Assembly (NCBI GenBank): GCA_003670825.1
Contig: QWQL01000190.1
Location: 1 to 30,672 of the forward strand
Length of the DNA: 30,672 nt
Direction: 5' to 3'
DNA from: Planctomycetota bacterium
Lineage (GTDB): Bacteria; Planctomycetota; Planctomycetia; Pirellulales; UBA1268
Positions within the stretch are counted from its first letter, which is position 1; each line of letters opens with the position of its first letter. The notes below the pieces were generated by a model, which made no database searches, was not told the origin of the DNA, and was given only the letters and a program-made list of their open reading frames with translations. Made by a program: the position numbers and the translations under genes. Shown piece after piece: positions 7,902 through 15,483 of the stretch.

Positions 7902-8405
7902 TCAGCCGCAGTCGCCGCAGCGTCCCTTGAGCAGCACCTCGGTGACCGAATGGATGCCGCCTCCCCGCGGGGTGCCGGCCCGTGGCTTCTTCGCGGCCGT
8001 GCCGGCGGCCGACCGAGTTCGTGGATGGGGTGTGATCGCCACGCGGACGTCGTCGAGGCAGGAAATCTCTCCGCATGTCGTGCAGAGAAAGTGCGGATGC
8101 TCCCCCTGGGCATCGCGGGCATGGCCGTGCCGCTTGATTTCGAACCGCCAGACATGGTCACCGAGTTCGATACGGCTCACGAGCTTTTTGTCGGTGAGTT
8201 CGATGAGGTTCCGGTAGATCGTGGCCCGGTCGAAGCCGCGGTCGTCCAGGGCCTCGGAGACCTCCGCGTGCGTCCGTGGTCCAGTCGCCGTGTCGAGGTG
8301 CTCCAAGACGGCCACTCGCGCGGTCGTGCACCGCAGTCCAGCCGCGCGGATGCGGGTCTTGACGTTGTCGAGATTTCGATTCGTTGCGTGGCTCATCCGC
8401 GCCAT
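7902..8405 (-). CDS. Fur-family transcriptional regulator (Fur/Zur/PerR type)
   Basis: 167-residue metal-dependent repressor. The winged helix (about 12-85) includes the recognition helix ATIYRNLIEL (61-70). The dimerisation/metal half has HVWRFE, HPHFLCTTCG (two Cys at 108 and 111) and a terminal CGDC (163-166), the two CxxC pairs of a structural zinc site. Unusually, a basic, flexible stretch (about 127-150, rich in Arg, Lys, Ala and Gly) separates the two pairs; typical family members have a short strand there. The start ATG at 8405 lies one base after the stop of the PfpI-family gene, so the two are probably co-transcribed. Whether it senses iron, zinc or peroxide cannot be decided; the DJ-1/PfpI partner favours a redox-linked role. 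Confidence 0.9.
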   Translation of the reverse strand: MARMSHATNRNLDNVKTRIRAAGLRCTTARVAVLEHLDTATGPRTHAEVSEALDDRGFDRATIYRNLIELTDKKLVSRIELGDHVWRFEIKRHGHARDAQGEHPHFLCTTCGEISCLDDVRVAITPHPRTRSAAGTAAKKPRAGTPRGGGIHSVTEVLLKGRCGDCG

Positions 8406-8406
8406 C

Positions 8407-8964
8407 TTATACCTTGACGCCGGTGGCCAGGAGATCGACAGCAGCCGCGGTGAAGGCGGGCAGATCGGCTGGCTTCCGGCTGGAGACGAAGTGGCGGTCC
8501 ACGACCACTGGTGTGTCTTCCCAGAAGGCCCCGGCGTTCACCAGATCATCCTTGATCCCCGGACTTCCCGTCACGCGGACGCCCCGGTACACGCCGGCGG
8601 AAATCGGAATCCAGCCGCCGTGGCAGATCGCGGCCACGAGTTTCCCGGTGTTGGCGAACTCTCGGGTCAGGGAGAGCACCTTGGGATGGCGGCGGAGTTT
8701 GTCGGGCATCCAGCCGCCAGGGATCAGCAGGCCGTGGAAGTCGGTGGCTTCCATGTCGGCGATCGCGGCATCGCTGGTGCAGGGATAGCCGTGCTTGCCG
8801 GAGTAGGTGCGGCCCGGCATCTCCCCGGCGAGCGTGACGTGCGCCCCGGCCTCCTCGAAGCGGAGTTTGGGATACCAGAGTTCAAGATCCTCGTAGTCGT
8901 CGCCAACAAAGGCCAAGACGCGAACACCGTCGAGCGGGCGGCGGGTGACGGGGTGAGGGAGCAT
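8407..8964 (-). CDS. DJ-1/PfpI-family protein (protease-, chaperone- or deglycase-like)
   Basis: 185 residues of the class I glutamine-amidotransferase-like fold. Seen: VLAFVGDDYEDLELWYP (E25 in the usual acidic position), HGLLIPGGW and the nucleophile elbow AAICHGGW with C114-H115. Together these give the Glu/Cys/His set of PfpI-type proteins. The family has been linked to intracellular proteolysis, methylglyoxal/glyoxal detoxification and oxidative stress; which one applies is unknown. The ATG at 8964 has GGAGA seven bases upstream; a longer in-frame reading to 9222 lacks family similarity and was rejected. It is first in a two-gene unit with the Fur-family gene, whose ATG follows one base after this stop. 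Confidence 0.88.
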   Translation of the reverse strand: MLPHPVTRRPLDGVRVLAFVGDDYEDLELWYPKLRFEEAGAHVTLAGEMPGRTYSGKHGYPCTSDAAIADMEATDFHGLLIPGGWMPDKLRRHPKVLSLTREFANTGKLVAAICHGGWIPISAGVYRGVRVTGSPGIKDDLVNAGAFWEDTPVVVDRHFVSSRKPADLPAFTAAAVDLLATGVKV

Positions 8965-9179
8965 GGACGATTCTCCGGTGAGGGTGCCAGAATTCGAGGC
9001 CGGATCGGACCCTGCCGCCAGGGGCCGCTGCCAGCATTGTCGCACCGCGCTGGCGGTGGGTTCTGGCGGACGCCTGAAAACCCCCATGAAGGGTGCCCTG
9101 GGCCACCTCCGCCCGCAGCCCGCGAACCGGTCAGAAACGGGCGTTTTTCGGCCCCTTTTACAACTCGCCGGAAAGTCGC

Positions 9180-9207
9180 TTGACTCACTGGACGCTCCCG
9201 CTACATT
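9180..9207 (+). promoter_or_regulatory. Candidate distal promoter of nrdJ
   Basis: TTGACT (9180-9185) and TACATT (9202-9207) are separated by 16 bases, a fair sigma-70-type match (5/6 and 4/6). Initiation near 9214 would give a leader of about 265 bases including the hairpin cluster at 9301-9355. Confidence 0.4.
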
Positions 9208-9300
9208 CACCCCCCGGCCCACAGGAAGGGGTCGTGGGACCGGCTACCACTACATCTTGCGATAGCATGCAGATGGAACTGCTTTTTGATCATCGCCCCG

Positions 9301-9355
9301 AGCAGTCCCGTTGGGCCTGCTGACCGATTCATGATCGGCCCCGCCGGGGACCGAT
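9301..9355 (+). ncRNA. Structured upstream segment of nrdJ with mutually exclusive stems
   Basis: Stem 1: AGCAG-T-CCC (9301-9309) pairs with GGG-C-CTGCT (9313-9321) around GTT. Then CCGAT occurs twice (9324-9328 and 9351-9355) on either side of one ATCGG (9334-9338). The ATCGG can pair with the first copy (loop TCATG) or, extended by CCCC/GGGG, with the second copy around a GCC loop. Such competing pairings are typical of attenuators and riboswitches. It does not match any riboswitch consensus I can recognise, and the distal promoter is needed for it to be transcribed. Confidence 0.35.
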
Positions 9356-9361
9356 GACGAC

Positions 9362-9389
9362 TTGTAGAAGAACTATACGAAAGTATACT
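9362..9389 (+). promoter_or_regulatory. Candidate proximal nrdJ promoter with inverted repeat over the -10
   Basis: TTGTAG (9362-9367), a 16-base spacer and TATACT (9384-9389, 5/6 of the -10 consensus). The inverted repeat TATAC-GAAA-GTATA (9374-9387) lies across the -10, a typical place for a repressor site. This is one of the few A+T-rich patches in the region. It does not fit the NrdR box well. Confidence 0.4.
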
Positions 9390-9480
9390 ATCCTCGCCGG
9401 GCACCGCGCTCCGGCACCTGACTGCACGATCCTGCCGAGCCCCCGTCGGCAGCTCCCTCACTCTTTAGGAGCCTCCACTC

Positions 9481-12400
9481 ATGGCAGCTTTCGACGCCTC
9501 CGCAACGCTGGCCGGCACGCCGGCCACCTCCTCCGCCCCGGCCGCCGCTTCGGCTGGCGCCGGACGGACGGCGCTCGACATCCACCCCACCTTCTGTCCG
9601 GTCGAGGCGGAGAGTCCGTTTGACACGACGGAGTGGGAGCTGCGGACGGCCGCGATCAAGGGGGAGGACGGCAAGGTGCTCTTCGAGCAGCCGGCCTGCG
9701 AGATTCCCGCCGCCTGGAGCCAGCTGGCCACCAACGTCGTCGTCAGCAAGTACTTCTACGGCGAGATCCACACTCCCGAGCGGGAGCACTCCGTCAAGCA
9801 GCTCGTGCATCGCGTCGCCCGCACGATCGCCGACTGGGGCACCGCCGACGGCTACTTCAAGACCAAGCAGGACGGCGAGAACTTCTACCGTGACCTTGCC
9901 TGGCTCTGCGTCCATCAGCACGGTGCGTTCAACTCACCGGTCTGGTTCAACGTCGGGCTCTATCACCAGTACGGCGTGAAGGGAACACCGTGCAACTGGC
10001 GGTGGGACGAGGCGAAGCACGACGTGGTGATGCCCGACAACCCCTACGAATATCCACAGGGCAGCGCCTGCTTCATTCAGAGCGTCAAGGACAACATGGA
10101 AGACATCATGGATCTCGCCCGCAGCGAGGCCATGCTCTTCAAGTTCGGCTCGGGCACCGGCACCGATCTCTCCACGCTCCGCAGCCAGCGAGAGAAGCTC
10201 GCCGGTGGCGGCAAGCCTTCCGGCCCCCTCTCCTTCATGAGGGTCTACGATCAGGTGGCGGCTGTGGTGAAGAGCGGTGGCAAGACCCGTCGCGCTGCCA
10301 AGATGCAGTCGCTGAAGGTTCACCACCCCGACATCATGGAGTTCATCGAGTGCAAGAGTAAGGAAGAGAAGAAGGCGCGGATCCTGATTGAGAAGGGGGG
10401 CTACGACTCGAACTTCAACGGCGAGGCCTACAGTTCGATCTTGTTCCAAAACGCCAATCTCTCGGTTCGACTCACTGACGATTTCATGGCGGCGGTCGAT
10501 CGCGACGACACCTGGACCACTCGCTGGGTTACCGACCCATCGAAGGCCGGACCGTCGTACAAGGCCCGTGAGGTGATGCACCGCATGGCCGAGTGCGCCT
10601 GGCAGTGCGGTGATCCCGGCGTGCAGTACGACACCACCATCAACCACTGGCACACCTGCCCCAACTCGGGGCGAATCAACGCCAGCAATCCGTGCTCGGA
10701 GTACATGTTTCTGGATGACACGGCCTGCAACCTGGCCAGCATCAACCTGATGAAGTTCCGCAAGCCCGACGGTCACTTCGACGTGGAGCGGTTCTCCGCG
10801 GCCTGCCGAGTGTTTCTCGTGGCGCAGGAAATTCTTGTTGACCATGCGAGTTATCCAACGCCACGGATCGCCCGAAACAGCCATCTCTACCGGCCGCTCG
10901 GCCTCGGCTACTCCAATCTCGGCAGCCTGCTGATGGCCGACGGTCTCGCCTACGACAGCGACGCCGGCCGCGGACTCTGCGGAGCCATTACGGCGATCCT
11001 GCATGGGATGGCCAACCGCACCAGCGCCGAACTCGCCGCGGCGGTGGGACCATTCGAAGGCTTCGCGGCCAACCGCGAGCCCATGCTCAGCGTGATGCAG
11101 ATGCACCGCGATGCGGTTGAGAAGATCGACCCGACGTGCCCGAAGTACCTGCACGACGCCGCCCGCAAACTGTGGGACGACGTGCTCGCCAGTGGTCGGC
11201 AGCATGGCTACCGTAATGCCCAGGCCACGGTGCTCGCTCCCACCGGCACGATCTCGTTTCTGATGGACTGTGACACCACCGGCATCGAGCCCGACATCGC
11301 GCTGGTGAAGTACAAGCAGCTTGCCGGCGGCGGCATGCTCAAGATCGTCAACCAGACGGTGCCGCTGGCGCTGCGGACGCTCGGCTACGACGAGCCCGCG
11401 GTGGAGAACATCCTGGCCTTCATCGACAAGAACGACACGATCGAAGCCGCGCCCGGCCTCAAGGGGCAGCATCTCTCCGTGTTCGACTGTGCGTTCAAGC
11501 CCCGGCTCGGCCAGCGGAGCATCGCCTGGGAAGCCCATGTCAAGATGATGGCCGCCGCGCAGCCGTTCATCTCTGGGGCGATCTCAAAGACGGTCAACAT
11601 GCCACGAGAAACGACGCCTGCCGATATTGCCGGAGCGTACGTGGAGGGCTGGCGGATGGGGCTCAAGGCCCTGGCGATCTACCGCGATGGTTCGAAGGAG
11701 AGCCAGCCGCTCAACACCAGTTCGGAAGCCGACAAGACCGCGGCGAAGGTGACCGCGGCACCGCGGCGGGAGCGGCTCCCCGACACCCGCCGCAGCGTGA
11801 CCCACAAGTTCAATGTGGGTGGCCATGAGGGCTACATCACCGTCGGCCTCTACGACGACGGCCGACCGGGTGAACTGTTCATCACGATGGCGAAGGAAGG
11901 AAGCACCATTGGCGGCCTGATGGATGCCTTTGGGACGGCGGTCTCGATGAGCCTCCAGTACGGTGTTCCGCTTGAGGTGTACGTGAAGAAGTTTTCGCAC
12001 ACGCGGTTTGAGCCATGGGGCTACACGAAGAACGCCGACATCCCAGTGGCGAAGAGCCTCGTTGACTACCTTTTCCGCTGGATGGGTACGGAGTTCATCG
12101 CGGGCTACCGGGAGGCGAATCGGCCCGGTGTTTACGGCGGGGAGAGCAGCGGCGGGGAGGCCGCTGCCGGGGGAGACGCGGAAACAGAGCGCAAGCCCGC
12201 CGCCACGACGGCGAGCGGGCTGGCTGATGGCTACGGAAAGGCCAAGGTCGAGGTGAACGGCAGTCGCGGCAAGCACCCTGGTGGCACCAATGGCCAGTCG
12301 GCTGGGTCTGCCGCCAAGGTGGCGGCCAAGGCGGCGGCAACGGCGACGCTTTTGGAGCGGGCGGGCGTGAAGATGTCGGTCGATCCGGCGGCCAGCCCCG

Positions 12401-12531
12401 CCGACCGGCAGACCCAGTTTGCCAAGTTCCAGATCGACGCACCCGCCTGCGACAACTGTGGCTCAATCACGGTCCGCAACGGGAACTGTTACCTCTGCCA
12501 CAACTGCGGCAATAGCATGGGCTGTTCGTGA
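9481..12531 (+). CDS. nrdJ: Adenosylcobalamin-dependent (class II) ribonucleotide reductase
   Basis: Reduces ribonucleotides to deoxyribonucleotides using a thiyl radical generated from coenzyme B12, without oxygen. In the 1016 residues, the core has C197 in GSACFIQSV (redox cysteine), the finger loop NPCSE (N403, C405 radical site, E407), DTACNLAS with C416, and PTGTISFLMDCDTTG in the phosphate-binding region. A TSCPD-type domain (about 765-880, RRSVTHKFNVGGHEGYITV) follows, then a Gly/Ala/Lys-rich linker (about 885-965) and a cysteine-rich tail, CDNCGSI and CYLCHNCG near the end. The tail should bind zinc and supply the shuttle cysteines that re-reduce the active site. ATG start with AGGAG nine bases upstream. 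Length fits the long NrdJ type. It is monocistronic, with a strong terminator about 270 bases downstream. Confidence 0.96.
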   Translation: MAAFDASATLAGTPATSSAPAAASAGAGRTALDIHPTFCPVEAESPFDTTEWELRTAAIKGEDGKVLFEQPACEIPAAWSQLATNVVVSKYFYGEIHTPEREHSVKQLVHRVARTIADWGTADGYFKTKQDGENFYRDLAWLCVHQHGAFNSPVWFNVGLYHQYGVKGTPCNWRWDEAKHDVVMPDNPYEYPQGSACFIQSVKDNMEDIMDLARSEAMLFKFGSGTGTDLSTLRSQREKLAGGGKPSGPLSFMRVYDQVAAVVKSGGKTRRAAKMQSLKVHHPDIMEFIECKSKEEKKARILIEKGGYDSNFNGEAYSSILFQNANLSVRLTDDFMAAVDRDDTWTTRWVTDPSKAGPSYKAREVMHRMAECAWQCGDPGVQYDTTINHWHTCPNSGRINASNPCSEYMFLDDTACNLASINLMKFRKPDGHFDVERFSAACRVFLVAQEILVDHASYPTPRIARNSHLYRPLGLGYSNLGSLLMADGLAYDSDAGRGLCGAITAILHGMANRTSAELAAAVGPFEGFAANREPMLSVMQMHRDAVEKIDPTCPKYLHDAARKLWDDVLASGRQHGYRNAQATVLAPTGTISFLMDCDTTGIEPDIALVKYKQLAGGGMLKIVNQTVPLALRTLGYDEPAVENILAFIDKNDTIEAAPGLKGQHLSVFDCAFKPRLGQRSIAWEAHVKMMAAAQPFISGAISKTVNMPRETTPADIAGAYVEGWRMGLKALAIYRDGSKESQPLNTSSEADKTAAKVTAAPRRERLPDTRRSVTHKFNVGGHEGYITVGLYDDGRPGELFITMAKEGSTIGGLMDAFGTAVSMSLQYGVPLEVYVKKFSHTRFEPWGYTKNADIPVAKSLVDYLFRWMGTEFIAGYREANRPGVYGGESSGGEAAAGGDAETERKPAATTASGLADGYGKAKVEVNGSRGKHPGGTNGQSAGSAAKVAAKAAATATLLERAGVKMSVDPAASPADRQTQFAKFQIDAPACDNCGSITVRNGNCYLCHNCGNSMGCS

Positions 12532-12800
12532 CGGCGGAGGGGTCGGGAGCGCATCAGAGAAACGGGTGGTGACGGTCGGCCGGGTTATCCGCTGCGGACA
12601 GAAACGCTGCACGGGGGTGGTGGCGGGTGCCGAAACCTCTTGCACGACAACGAACCTGCAGTCGCATTCCGTCGGAGGTGCCAACCCCATCGCGTTGACC
12701 CGGATCCCCTGCGGCCCTGTGCTCGCCACGCGGCCACGATCCCCGTCATTTTCGCAGTTTTCTACCCCGTTCGCAGGCGACGTGCGGGTTTGATTCACGA

Positions 12801-12840
12801 GGGGCCGGCGTGGCGAAAGCCATGCCGGCCCCGCTTGTTT
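12801..12840 (+). terminator. Rho-independent terminator downstream of nrdJ
   Basis: GGGGCCGGCGTGGC (12801-12814) pairs with GCCATGCCGGCCCC (12819-12832) over 14 bp with one G-U, closed by a GAAA tetraloop and followed by GCTTGTTT. This is the strongest terminator in the window. It lies 270 bases past the nrdJ stop, so either the nrdJ mRNA has a long 3' end or a separate small transcript ends here. Confidence 0.75.
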
Positions 12841-12926
12841 CATTCGTCTGCTGGCCGGGTCCGCTGGCCCTAGCCCGCGGCCGAGTTCGGCTCCGCCGTT
12901 TGCGTCGCCATCGGCCCCGATTAGTA

Positions 12927-12954
12927 TACGGATGGAACGCATCCGTACCTTTTT
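12927..12954 (+). terminator. Hairpin plus T5 run immediately upstream of the SHD1-like gene start
   Basis: TACGGATG (12927-12934), loop GAACG, CATCCGTA (12940-12947), CC, then TTTTT (12950-12954). This is the form of an intrinsic terminator but ends 11 bases before the GTG start at 12966 and next to its SD (GAGGT, 12956-12960). It may insulate the gene from read-through or act as an attenuator of it. Confidence 0.5.
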
Positions 12955-12965
12955 CGAGGTGATCC

Positions 12966-14000
12966 GTGCGCCGTTGCCTGCATGCCTGCCTGATCGGGGT
13001 TCTCACGCTCTCGTTATCGATGGACACGGCCCGCGCCTGCTGGCGCATGCGGCATGCGTGTCACCCACGACCGGTTCGGGTGGTCGCCTGCGAACCGTGT
13101 GCCCCGGTGCCGCACCCACTGGCCTGCATCGAGACGACGTCTTGGGAGGCCGTGGAGAGAGAGGCGTGCTCGGCGTGCTCCATCAGTGATCACGAACTGG
13201 TGACGGAGTGGACCGTGGGCGATGCCGAGGGGATTGCCGTCGATACTGCGGTTGTGGTCGACACGGTCGAGTCGACGGTGCTGCGGGAGGAGCCAGTGGC
13301 CGCACCCGCACCGACGCTGGCCGAGCCCGTGGAGGTTCCGGCGGCGGCGGCGGACCTGCCAGTGCTTCAGCCGGCCAGCGAGGCGGTGCAGCAGACGACG
13401 GCGCTGGCGCCGAATGATTCGGCCACAGCCGAGGAACCGGAGGTGCCCGCGGCGCCGGCACCGGCCGAGCCTGAGCCGATGATCGAAGAGGAGCCGGCTG
13501 CGGCCATCGAACCGCCTGCCGTTGAGGAACCGAACATGTTCGAGGAGGTGGAGCGTGCTGGCGGACCCACGGCACCGATCGATGCCGTCACGCCATTTCC
13601 GGCCGACGCGCCGCCCTCTGACGCGCCGCCCTCTGACGCGCCGCTCCCTGACGCCGCCGCGCCGCCGATGCCCGAGCCACCCGCCGCGGACAACGCTCCC
13701 GAGCCGGCCAGCGAGGAGCCTGCCGCCGACGAACCAGCGACCGAAGACCCGTTCGACGCCGCTGGCGCAAACGAACCTGTCCGCCGCTGGATCGACCGCA
13801 CCGGTGGCTACGCCGTGGTTGGAACGCTCGTCGCCGTCGGTGAGGATGGCACCTGCGAACTCGCTGCGGCGGGCCGTCGGCTGAGGGTATCGATCGAGGC
13901 GCTCAGCGATCACGATCGTGACTACGCCCGGCAAGCCACGACGCGGCTGACAGCAGGTCCGGCCGGCAAGCCTGCCACCGGCGACACCGCCGGCCTGTGA
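12966..14000 (+). CDS. Secreted Cys-rich / Pro-Ala-Glu-rich protein with SHD1-like C-terminal domain
   Basis: 344 residues starting with GTG (SD GAGGT six bases upstream). The signal peptide is followed by ACWRMRHAC and a short cysteine cluster (Cys 25, 32, 42, 45, 54, 68, 71). A long acidic, Pro/Ala/Glu-rich stalk (about 85-265) includes tandem APPSD units near residue 215. The C-terminal block (about 272-326), RRWIDRTGGYAVVGTLVAV to ALSDHDRDYARQ, fits the SHD1 pattern (R-x-W-x-D-x-T-G, then L-S-x-x-D-x-x-Y) common in planctomycete proteins. I infer an extracytoplasmic, possibly disulfide-linked envelope protein. The binding partner is unknown, and the SHD1 call rests on the motif only. It is convergent with pgk, with an intergenic repeat between them. 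Confidence 0.72.
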   Translation: MRRCLHACLIGVLTLSLSMDTARACWRMRHACHPRPVRVVACEPCAPVPHPLACIETTSWEAVEREACSACSISDHELVTEWTVGDAEGIAVDTAVVVDTVESTVLREEPVAAPAPTLAEPVEVPAAAADLPVLQPASEAVQQTTALAPNDSATAEEPEVPAAPAPAEPEPMIEEEPAAAIEPPAVEEPNMFEEVERAGGPTAPIDAVTPFPADAPPSDAPPSDAPLPDAAAPPMPEPPAADNAPEPASEEPAADEPATEDPFDAAGANEPVRRWIDRTGGYAVVGTLVAVGEDGTCELAAAGRRLRVSIEALSDHDRDYARQATTRLTAGPAGKPATGDTAGL

Positions 14001-14027
14001 TCCAGAGTGCATTAGGTTTACGTCTGT

Positions 14028-14164
14028 CGCCGGCTCGGGGGCGGCAAAAGTCGCCGCTTCGCGGTCCTTCGGATTGTCGCCGGGCGAGGGTACGCCCAAG
14101 GCTCCTCGAGCGTTCGCCGACCCCCTTCGCCTACCCGCCCTCGCTGACGTAGACGACGCTACAC
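14028..14164. repeat. Dispersed intergenic repeat, copy 1
   Basis: 137 bases almost identical to 30556-30672, same orientation. It begins CGCCGGCTCGGGGGCGG and ends GACGACGCTACAC, 27 bases after a stop codon. It carries an extra 21-base block (between two GTCGC) absent from copy 2, and can form GGGCG-AGGGTA-CGCCC (14082-14097) and GCTC-CTC-GAGC stems. It lies between two convergent genes and has no transposase. Confidence 0.85.
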
Positions 14165-14198
14165 ATAACTTGAAGGCGCTCCAGCGGTCCGGAATCAC

Positions 14199-15404
14199 TC
14201 ACGCCTCGTCGAGGAGGGCAACGGTCTCAAAGGCCTTCCCTTCGAGCATCTCGAGGGAAGCGCCCCCGCCCGTTGACACGTGGCTCACCCGGTCGGCGTA
14301 GCCGAGCTGCTCGACGGCTGCCGCCGAGTCGCCGCCACCGATGATCGTCACCCCGCCGGCCGCGGTCGCCGCCGCCACCGCGTCCGCCACCGCCTTCGTA
14401 CCGGCATCGAACGGAGGCATCTCGAACACGCCCATCGGTCCGTTCCAGACCACCGTGCCCGCGGAGCGGATGATCGCGGCATAGGCCGCCGCGGTGTCTG
14501 GACCGATGTCGAGGCCCTCGAATCCGTCGGGAATCTGGCCGGCCTTCACGATCTGCTTGTTCGCCGTCGCGGAAAAGTCGTCGGCGCAGTGGGTGTCGAC
14601 GGGCAGCACGAGCTTGCTGCCTCCGGTCGCGATCAGCTCCTTGGCGAGTTCGACCTTGTCTGGCTCCACCAGCGACTTCCCGGTCTTGCCTCCCCGGGCG
14701 AGCGAGAAGGTGTAGGCCATCGCCCCACCGATCAGCACGTGGTCACAGATCGAGAGCAGATTTTTGATCACGGCGATCTTGTCCGACACCTTCTTGCCGC
14801 CGAGGATCGCCACGAACGGTCGCCTGGGGCGGCGAATTGCGTCGGCGAGGTACTGGATCTCCTTCTCGACGAGGAAGCCGACGACGGCCGGCTTGCCAGA
14901 GGCCTTCAGCGCTGCGGGTACCGCATGCATGCTTGCCTCGGTGCGGTGGCAGGTACCGAAGGCGTCGTTGACATAGGCATCGGCCAGGCCCGCCAGGCCG
15001 TCGACGTAGGCCTTGTCATCGCCCTTCTTCTCCCCCTTGTTGAACCGCACGTTCTCCAAGACGAGCACGCCACCCGCCGGCAGGGCCTGGGCCTTGGCAT
15101 GGGAGTCGGGGCCGCCGGTGTCGGAGGCGAGTTCGACGGTCATGCCGAGGAGTTCCCCGAGTCGCGTGGCCACCGGAGCCAGCGAGAACTCGGCCTCGAA
15201 TCCCTTGCCTGCGGGCCGGCCCAGGTGTGACATCAAAATGGCCTTCCCGCCGCGGTCCACGATCGAGGTGATCGTGGGCAGGGCCATGCGAATCCGCCGG
15301 TCGTCAGTGATGGCCCCGGAGTCATCCTGCGGCACGTTGAAGTCGACGCGAACGAGGATGGTCTTGCCGGCGGGGTCGAGGGCGGCGACGGACTTCTTGG
15401 CCAT
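14199..15404 (-). CDS. pgk: Phosphoglycerate kinase
   Basis: Interconverts 1,3-bisphosphoglycerate + ADP and 3-phosphoglycerate + ATP in glycolysis/gluconeogenesis. 401 residues, normal length. Seen: ILVRVDFNVPQ (about 16-26), ITDDRRIRMALPTI, LMSHLGRPAG, VLVLENVRFNKGE, NDAFGTCHRTEAS, FVAILGGKKVSDK, VVWNGPMGVFE, TIIGGGDSAAAV and HVSTGGGASLE, covering both substrate domains and the hinge. The ATG at 15404 has GGAGA seven bases before it. It lies 79 bases downstream of a sulfatase on the same strand, so it may be partly co-transcribed, but as a housekeeping gene it probably has its own promoter. Nothing is unusual in the residues. Confidence 0.97.
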   Translation of the reverse strand: MAKKSVAALDPAGKTILVRVDFNVPQDDSGAITDDRRIRMALPTITSIVDRGGKAILMSHLGRPAGKGFEAEFSLAPVATRLGELLGMTVELASDTGGPDSHAKAQALPAGGVLVLENVRFNKGEKKGDDKAYVDGLAGLADAYVNDAFGTCHRTEASMHAVPAALKASGKPAVVGFLVEKEIQYLADAIRRPRRPFVAILGGKKVSDKIAVIKNLLSICDHVLIGGAMAYTFSLARGGKTGKSLVEPDKVELAKELIATGGSKLVLPVDTHCADDFSATANKQIVKAGQIPDGFEGLDIGPDTAAAYAAIIRSAGTVVWNGPMGVFEMPPFDAGTKAVADAVAAATAAGGVTIIGGGDSAAAVEQLGYADRVSHVSTGGGASLEMLEGKAFETVALLDEA

Positions 15405-15483
15405 GGACAGATCTCCAGAACGGGTGGGATGGATCGCGGGCGTATTCGACACGGACCGTTCTTGATCCGCAAGCCGCGAGGGC

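Larger units (their letters stand above)
8965..9480. other. Long divergent intergenic region upstream of nrdJ
   Basis: About 515 bases between the PfpI-family start (minus) and nrdJ (plus) without a convincing ORF. It contains two candidate plus-strand promoters and a cluster of hairpins (listed separately). The SD of nrdJ, AGGAG at 9467-9471, is nine bases from its ATG. The part next to 8964 should also hold the promoter of the PfpI-Fur unit, but none is obvious. Confidence 0.6.
12532..12965. other. Intergenic region between nrdJ and the SHD1-like protein gene
   Basis: About 430 bases with no credible ORF. It includes TTGACC at 12695-12700 with no clear -10, the hairpin terminator at 12801-12832, and a second hairpin with a T5 run at 12927-12954. 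A small RNA starting after about 12725 and ending at the first terminator is possible but unsupported beyond these signals. Confidence 0.55.

Noticed and set aside
9160..9260. Possible cobalamin riboswitch ahead of nrdJ (CCCGCTAC and GGGACCGGCT resemble parts of the B12 box)
   Set aside because: The remaining conserved elements and their spacing are missing, and a B12-off switch on a B12-dependent enzyme makes little sense. Treated as chance GC-rich similarity.
9371..9390. NrdR-box reading of the inverted repeat near the nrdJ start
   Set aside because: The GAAA centre and the arm sequence do not fit the 16-bp NrdR consensus, and no second box is found at the usual spacing.
9934..11538. Minus-strand open frame of over 500 codons inside nrdJ
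   Set aside because: Shadow of nrdJ; no recognisable domain, no SD, and the plus-strand frame contains all RNR catalytic motifs.
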